Positions 57,745 to 64,000 of a stretch of DNA of 64,000 nt are shown piece after piece; the stretch's first letter is position 1, and each line of letters starts with the position of its first letter. The notes under the pieces are model-generated. The model did no database searches and had not been told where the DNA came from. It saw only the letters and a program-made list of their open reading frames with translations. Origin of the DNA: Stenopsyche tienmushanensis (Eukaryota; Arthropoda; Insecta; Trichoptera; Stenopsychidae); the NCBI GenBank assembly GCA_008973525.1, contig WACJ01000408.1, positions 158,061 to 222,060 on the forward strand, read 5' to 3'. Position numbers and translations under genes: made by a program.

Positions 57745-59176
57745 ATTGTGTTTATAAGAGAATCATACTTTTTTTCATATTTTTCAAGAAACCATTAGAA
57801 AAACTAGTTCCTAACGAATTAATATAAAAACTTAATATTATAATCAATTGCATATTGGTACATAGAAATATGTATCCTTATTCATAGATGTCAACATATA
57901 TTTAATATTTCATCATCAATAATATCATAATTTTTATTAATCTATGACTTAAAACTAAATTTAAATATTCATAATTATTCATGTATAATTTCGGGATCCT
58001 AGCAATTTTTTTGTTGTTAATCAAGAAATAAATCTAAAATCGCATTATTTCGGGCTTAATTACTAATCAATAATTAGATCAATAGTTAAAAATATGACGA
58101 TTCTGATAAAATATGATCCTTATGCATAAATTGAACATTGTAGAGCGAACTGGTAGCGACAATATTATAACCGAAAGATTACGCAACGATGTTAACAAAA
58201 TCTTTTAGTTACGTCGTTTGGAAGACGAATTAGAAGATGTGTAATGTAAAAAGATATCATTTTAGAATTCCTGGTCCAGTGCATTAGTTTACACCATTGC
58301 AAACGATTCCAGAATTACCCCAACTCTTGCTAGGGAAAGAGAGACTGCACTCCGGGACAGAAAACTGCTTCCAGTAAACTAAATATGGATGTCTATGGTA
58401 GTTTTATTAGATTGTCTTGCAATGAAAACGACTTAATATATAAAACATCCATATTTCGAATAAAAATATTGGTCAAGGGGTTCGTAAAACTACTTCTGTT
58501 GATGGGTATAGATTTTTTACAAATCCTATATTTAATATTTCTACTGAGATTATTTTACTGAATACTGAATATCGTGCGCTGATATTTTTTAAGTATGTAT
58601 GAATAAAAGTGATCTGCAAGATAATCATAATTTTTGAATGTGGGGAAACCTGTTATAATCTAGGGAAAGTTGGTAATTATCACCCACATGCATAAAGTGG
58701 TTTCGAATCAAAATTCTTGGAAACACAATTATATTCATTAATGCTTTAATATCTCACGAACTTGAAGATAGCATTGTAATTTGCATTAGAAAGTGTTGTA
58801 ACCGCACTTAAGGACTTTGTGAAATGTCAAAAGCTTCTTTTTGAAATAAATTAATATATGATATTTTCTGAACACGTTATAAAACCCTTTTCAGTAGAAT
58901 CAAAAAGGTCGTTTAGAGTAGTTTTCCACTGCCTTCCAAAGAAAACTACTCAGTCTTTACAAACCTCCCACACTCTCTATCGAAGCGTTCGGCAATACGT
59001 TCATTCAGGATACCCGCTGGGTGAACGTTTGAAATGAAATTTGATAATAATGCTACCTTCAAAATCGAGCAAATGAGGAGGTGAATGTATGATACAGACG
59101 AGATGGATGTAAACCCTTCCTGTGAATGGGAAGAGGCCTATAGTTCTGCAGTGGACTGTTTGTGGCTGAAATAGTG
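57745..59176. other. g4-g5 intergenic DNA, repeat-bearing
   Basis: No gene. 58625-58830 is a diverged copy of part of the right inverted-repeat arm (63195-63410), same orientation: GTGGGGAAACCTG...TTATCACCCACAT versus GTGGTGAAACCTA...TTATCACCCACAT. 59120-59170 has GAGGCCTATAGTTCTGCAGT, resembling the 3' tail of RTE-mobilised elements known in Lepidoptera and other insects. Confidence 0.5.
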
Positions 59177-60103
59177 CAGTCACAAATAGGGATAGGACAG
59201 GATATGATTTTCATGATTTATAACAAACAGATTTAATGCTGATTTTAGACAAGCTTTTAACAATACATTTTTTAAAAATATAAGTTTAAAATTACAATGT
59301 AATTTCTCAAACGTATTCCACATCGTCTAATCTTTGATGTTGTTGCAGATATAATCCATAGCTATCATAATTTGAATGAAACAGCATTACTCTGTTGATT
59401 TAACTATTCTCATACGTATATTGATTGTCATCTGAAATATTAAGTGACATTTTTTCCATAAAAAATATCAAATAATTATATCAACATTTTGTAACCATGT
59501 ATTGAAAATTTACAGTCCTTTAATGTCGTTTAGTATATTTAAAAGGCATTACATTAATTATATTACAATACTTTCCAAAACGAATTAGGCTATCATTGAA
59601 ATCTAGTAATCTCAAAATATTATTGATTCTAAGAACGTTATGTCGAAATCGCCGATTAAATGTGGGTGATAAATCCAAACTTTGACTGAGTGATTATAGG
59701 CTTCACCCCATTTCCATAAATCATTCTTACCTTACAAATCGCTATTTTTCTTGTAATTCAAAATAAATTAAAATTAAGCATTAACAAAAATTTAACATGC
59801 AAAATATACAATACATATAATGATTTCTTTTAACTTTTGACTTCCATTTAATATTTGATTTTGTTGCTTTGTCTTGAAATACAAACGCTCGAAGTCTTAC
59901 AACGAGCATTCGTCAATCAATATAAATATGCAATTTCGTCCCTAATAAAATATTCAAGAATAAAATCTCTTTGAACTATAAAGTAGATTGTCATGAGTTG
60001 TTATTGTAGATTTATAACATATTCTTGATTTTAATACGAGTTCCCAAATAATGGAATTTGTTATTTAAAAAATGTGCTGCTTTTTCTTTTGTTGAAAAAA
60101 TTA
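59177..60103. repeat. long inverted repeat, left arm
   Basis: Pairs with 62808-63751 in inverted orientation. Landmarks: GATAGGACAGGATATGATTT against the right end, GATTGTCATCTGAAATATTA near 59421, GATTCTAAGAACGTTATGTC near 59625, and TACAAACGCTCGAAGTCTTA near 59880. By eye 80-85% identity with indels. No long ORF in the arm. Confidence 0.85.
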
Positions 60104-60870
60104 AGTCACAAGGTTTGGGATGGGTTTGCAAAAAGAAAAATTATTCACAATGGGGTCCGCGAAAAAAAATCACTCAAGAGGGTTCATGAAAGAAATTTTG
60201 CTCAAGGGGGAGTCCGCGGACTACATAAATTAAAGAAACGTTGTTCTATACTATTCACCCTTCTTTTTTTTTAATATTGAATAATTTTAAAAGAATTAAA
60301 TTTTTCACTTAAATGTTTTATTATTAAACGATGATCATCTAAATATACCGATTTATCATCAATTTTCATATTTATTTTTTTTAAATCTAACTGCAATATA
60401 TTGTTACTGTTTGATTTGAACAGGTATAACAACGTTTTTCATTAAAAATATTATCATAAGCTAACACATACAAGCGTTTTATATTTTCAATTTTATTATT
60501 ATGTATTAGTCTATTCAAAAATAAATTGTAACAATACACTGAATATAGATCATATTTTTTTTCATGCGAAATAAATTTAGTTTTGTATAGTTATTCGCAG
60601 TCCATAGCAATTGCATTTGTCAATTTAAAACCCGTTGAATGCCGAACTAAAATTCAATAAAATGTTAAATATCACATAAAATTTCCCAGCTGATTTAAAA
60701 GCATGATAATATTGTCGGACGGTGATTAGAAGCAATTAATGATTCCTGGCCTAAAAATTCCGGGAATAAATAGACAAAAGAGAAAGTTGGTAAAACATTA
60801 TTTACATGAAGGACGGCTCAGTCTGCCGTTGTCCTTAATCGGTGCAAGTCAATCCAACTTTTATCAAATC
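60104..60870 (+). other. upstream region of g5
   Basis: 60100-60230 has loose repeats of a CAAGGGGG-GTCCGCGAAA-type motif that resemble sub-terminal parts of a DNA transposon. From about 60600 on, similarity to the g4 upstream region. The open frame runs up to 60739, but the conserved start is at 60871. Confidence 0.4.
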
Positions 60871-61653
60871 ATGTCGAAGTGTTTGGCGCATATGAGGAGA
60901 TTGCTGGACAGAGCCAGCAACTGGTGCAAATCGTCCTTTGCGGACGAGGCATGTGATGAATTCACGATGGTAATGAAGCTATGGTCTTGCAAAGTCTCAT
61001 CCCTCGCCGTGATCAGCCGTGATAAAATGTTGATCGTGGTAGATGGCGAAGTTTTCGTCCTTCAGAACGAAGAAATTACCGCGATGAAGACCATCAGCCG
61101 GATCCATAAGGTGGTGGCTGATTCGAATGGCAATGCATTTCTGTGTGCCAGAAATGGAATCGAATATTTAAAATACGGGGAAACTGGGAGCGTTCAGCTG
61201 CTGTGCAACAGTAATTGTCACTTCAAGTCGATGACGATCGACATAAATGACAACGTGTATCTTTTGGCTGATAGGGGTGACGGCAATCAAGCATATTGGT
61301 TGATGAATTTTTTTATGGTCAAGATGGTGGATGGAGAGCTCATCAATCGACCTTTTGCCGTCGATTCGACAGGGATCGTATTTTGTAATAAATCATGTTC
61401 TTCTTCTGGGACGACGTCATCTCTGACTGGTTTAAAGGAAATCATCAATTGTGTTGTGCTAGATAAAAACGATGATGCCTATTATGGCACCGAAAGTGGT
61501 ATGTTTGTCATAAAATGTGGTACGACGGAAGCAAAAAGGATGGACCATGTTCGAATTCCAATGATCGTCAGCATAGCATTCGGCCAAACTGGAAGAATTT
61601 ATTTTTCTTCCATGGATCCAAAATCGAGAGGGATTTACGTTATTACGGCATAG
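60871..61653 (+). CDS. cysteine-rich propeller protein (g5), inside inverted repeat
   Basis: 260 aa, same start as g4 (MSKCLAHMRRLLDRASNWCK) and identical except for five residues (Y for C in EYLKxGE, M for L in FKSxTID, I for L in GMFVxKC, D-H for E-L before VRIP). An in-frame ATG at 60739 would add 44 residues, but the equivalent stretch upstream of g4 contains stops, so I prefer 60871. No signal peptide. Six repeat cores as in g4. It sits about 0.77 kb inside the left arm and 1.15 kb inside the right arm of the large inverted repeat. Very few changes and no stops argue for function or for very recent duplication; ligand unknown. Confidence 0.75.
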   Translation: MSKCLAHMRRLLDRASNWCKSSFADEACDEFTMVMKLWSCKVSSLAVISRDKMLIVVDGEVFVLQNEEITAMKTISRIHKVVADSNGNAFLCARNGIEYLKYGETGSVQLLCNSNCHFKSMTIDINDNVYLLADRGDGNQAYWLMNFFMVKMVDGELINRPFAVDSTGIVFCNKSCSSSGTTSSLTGLKEIINCVVLDKNDDAYYGTESGMFVIKCGTTEAKRMDHVRIPMIVSIAFGQTGRIYFSSMDPKSRGIYVITA

Positions 61654-62807
61654 ATCATGTAAACTAAAACTTAAGCTATTTTAACTGATGACTGTGATCT
61701 CACTTAATAATTGTAGATCTATTTTAAATGATTCTATTTTTATATACTACATTTTGTACAAATGTTATGTACGTACTGTGATTGTAATGATTTTTTTAAA
61801 TAATTCGCGACTAATTTTTAATTTGGATAACTATATTTTTAAAGAATTTTTATTATCAATACCTTTAATTTAATTTTGTTTATAATCTTAACTTTAAGAA
61901 TTAATTAATAGTGTTTAACACAGAATATTTCATAGCGAACATTTGAGTTTTCTTTTACCATCTTATTTATATTCGTATTATTTTTTATTGGCATGTTTTT
62001 GTAATAAGTTAATTTTACTACGCAATAATTTAAGTTTTTGGAATGTTTGTAATATTTTTTTGATTGAAGATTGTAATTATGTACAATATTAACTAAAATA
62101 AACTGTATTTTTAAGAAAATTATGCTATTTTATTATTTTCAATAACAAAAAAAAAAAAACACCATGAAAAACTAACTACTAACGAATCAATACATGTGTT
62201 TAAGAGATCATAATTGTATTATTAAAATTAATTTCACCAAATTTTATCAATCGAACATAGAACTTTGGATGCTTATTCATAGATGTCCCATATATATTGA
62301 ATATTTCATCAACAACATTATAATCATTTTTATTCACCCAGAACCATTAATAAAATGTTAATAGCCAAATAAAATTATGCAGATAAGTTTTCAATATTTA
62401 CACGAAGAAACGGCATTCTCTTAACAATATTTTTCTTTAACTCTGACTTCTGATACTCATTAAATCATTAATTTTTACTAGCTTCTCTTTTAAGATTGAT
62501 CGAATATCCAACATCGAATATTTTTGAAAACCAAACCTAACAAATTAAATGTAGAAATTATTTTTCATATTGACTTGATTGAAGAGCAAAGTCTTTTACC
62601 GAAAAAAAATCATTTAAGAGATTTAAAAATAACAATATCAAAGAAGTTAATCGATATTTATGTCTAAGAGCAGTATAGTTATCTTATGTAATTAAAAAAA
62701 AAGACAAGTCTATGAATTCAAAGAAAAAAATGTATTCTACCATAAGAAATCCCTTTTCGATCATCACATTTTTCTATTCGTCCGAACACAAAGAAATTGA
62801 TCCTGTC
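61654..62807 (+). other. g5 downstream region
   Basis: 3' flank conserved with g4 for several hundred bases, then AT-rich DNA with no gene, up to the right arm. Confidence 0.45.
62097..62102 (+). terminator. poly(A) signal of g5
   Basis: AATAAA in a stretch homologous to the g4 signal region (TGTACAATATTAA just upstream in both), about 440 bp after the stop. Confidence 0.45.
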
Positions 62808-63751
62808 AGCTTTTTTCATTAGGAAAAGCAGCAATTTTTTTAAATAACAGCTTCCAATAATTGGGGACTCGTATTAAAATCAAAAATATTTTTTTAAGAA
62901 TATATTATAGATCTACATTAACATCTCGTGCCAATTTACTTCCAAGTCAAAGAAATTTTATTTTTAAATATTTTATTAACGACGAAATTGCATATTTATA
63001 TTGATTGTCGAATACTCGTAATAAGACTTCGAGCGTTTGTATTTCAAGACAATGCAACAAAATCAAATATTAAATGGAAGTTAAAAAAACCATTATATGT
63101 ATTATATATTTTGCATGTTAAATTTTTGTTAATGCTTAATTTGAATTGATTTTAAATTACAAGAAAATAGCAAATTGTAAGGGTAAGAATTATTTATGGA
63201 AATGTGGTGAAACCTATAATCACTTAATGAAAGTTTAGATTTATCACCCACATTCAATCGGCGATTTCGACATAACGTTCTTAGAATCAATAATATTTTG
63301 AGATTACTAGATTTCAATGATAGCCTAATTCGCTTTGGAAAGTATTGTAATATAATTAATGTAATGCCTTTTAAATATACTAAACGACATTAAAGGACTG
63401 TAAATTTTCAATACATGGTTACAAAATGTTGATATAATTATTTGATATTTTTTATGGAAAAAATGTCACTTAATATTTCAGATGACAATCAATATACTTA
63501 TGAGAATAGTTATAAATCATCAGAGTAATTCTGTGTCATTAAAATCATGATAGCTATGGATTAAATCTGCAACAACATCAAATTAGACAACGTGGAATAC
63601 GTTTGTGAAATTACATTATAATTTTGAACTTATATTTTGAAAAATGTATTGTTAAAAGCTTGTCTAAAATCAGCATTAAATCTATTTATTATAAATCATC
63701 ATCATCATCCTATGAAAATCCTATCCTTTCCTATCCCTATTTGTGGCTGAT
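62808..63751. repeat. long inverted repeat, right arm
   Basis: Reverse-complement partner of 59177-60103, with a (TCA)n run near 63698-63710 not seen in the left arm. In the same orientation it also resembles 58625-58830 downstream of g4, which suggests this arm came with the gene duplication while the left arm is an extra inverted copy. Confidence 0.85.
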
Positions 63752-64000
63752 AAAACAGAAAATATATAATTTTGCACGTAAGAATTGTGTCCACTTTTGC
63801 TCACATACGTGATGGATTGCATATTACGAATATTGTTTAATATCGAAGATGAAAGCTCAAAACTAGATGTTATGAAAAAATCAGGAAATACAGAACTTGA
63901 TGGGTGTATTTTGATGTGTTGTTGTTTAGGTGAGACAAAGACGACCAACTGAACAGCCAAATTTGGTATATTATGTGTAAAAAAGTAATAATTTTCAATA
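63752..64000. other. window end, no recognised feature
   Basis: AT-rich. A minus-strand frame at 63960-63721 is unsupported. Confidence 0.4.

Noticed and set aside
60739..60870. In-frame ATG extension of g5 by 44 residues
   Set aside because: The equivalent upstream segment of g4 has stops and the added residues show no signal peptide; treated as 5' UTR.

Overview
The window looks like AT-rich nuclear DNA of an arthropod, most probably an insect. The signs are eukaryotic: AATAAA poly(A) signals and TE families common in insects (R1-clade and RTE-clade LINEs, piggyBac, hAT, mariner, pogo/Tigger, Ty3/gypsy elements, and an errantivirus-type env relic). The order cannot be fixed from this sequence. 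An RTE-like 3' tail (about 59.12-59.17 kb) and the best gene-family match (ommochrome-binding-protein-like) are both familiar from Lepidoptera, but neither is decisive.

The only genes I regard as host genes are five paralogues, each about 260-270 aa and apparently intronless. They are g1 (12154-11354, minus), g2 (16447-17256), g3 (54581-55384), g4 (56587-57369) and g5 (60871-61653), the last four on plus. Each carries six repeats of the type [VI]xx[ILFV]x[VIL]DxxxN[VIL]Y, which predicts a small six-bladed beta-propeller of the NHL/SGL/ommochrome-binding-protein type. Only g1 has a signal peptide and N-glycosylation sites. g2-g5 start with short basic segments and look non-secreted. g4 and g5 differ at five of 260 residues, so they are a recent duplication, and g5 sits between two roughly 0.93 kb inverted-repeat arms.

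Layout: 1-8.1 kb, no recognised gene. 8.1-9.0 kb, an intact piggyBac-related ORF lacking the catalytic core. 10.2-21.8 kb, g1 and g2 among hAT relics, a hAT-type MITE with an 8-bp target duplication, an old LTR-like relic and small TTAA-flanked elements. 22.9-53.9 kb, a TE island of about 31 kb: pogo/Tigger relic, piggyBac/RTE patchwork with a 1.26 kb tandem duplication, a segmental duplication (29.3-35.1 versus 39.7-44.5 kb), a defective gypsy element (35.1-39.0 kb), a broken env, two hAT relics, an R1-clade LINE and a decayed piggyBac element with both ends and both TTAA sites. 54.5-63.8 kb, the tandem array g3-g4-g5 and the inverted repeat.

The two copies of the segmental duplication act as each other's empty-site control. 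They show two clean later insertions in copy 1: a 5'-truncated R1-clade LINE with a 12-bp target duplication, and a 1,061-bp solo LTR with a 4-bp ATGT duplication. The five propeller genes were probably one local family, now split by the TE island. No RNA gene or CRISPR array was seen.
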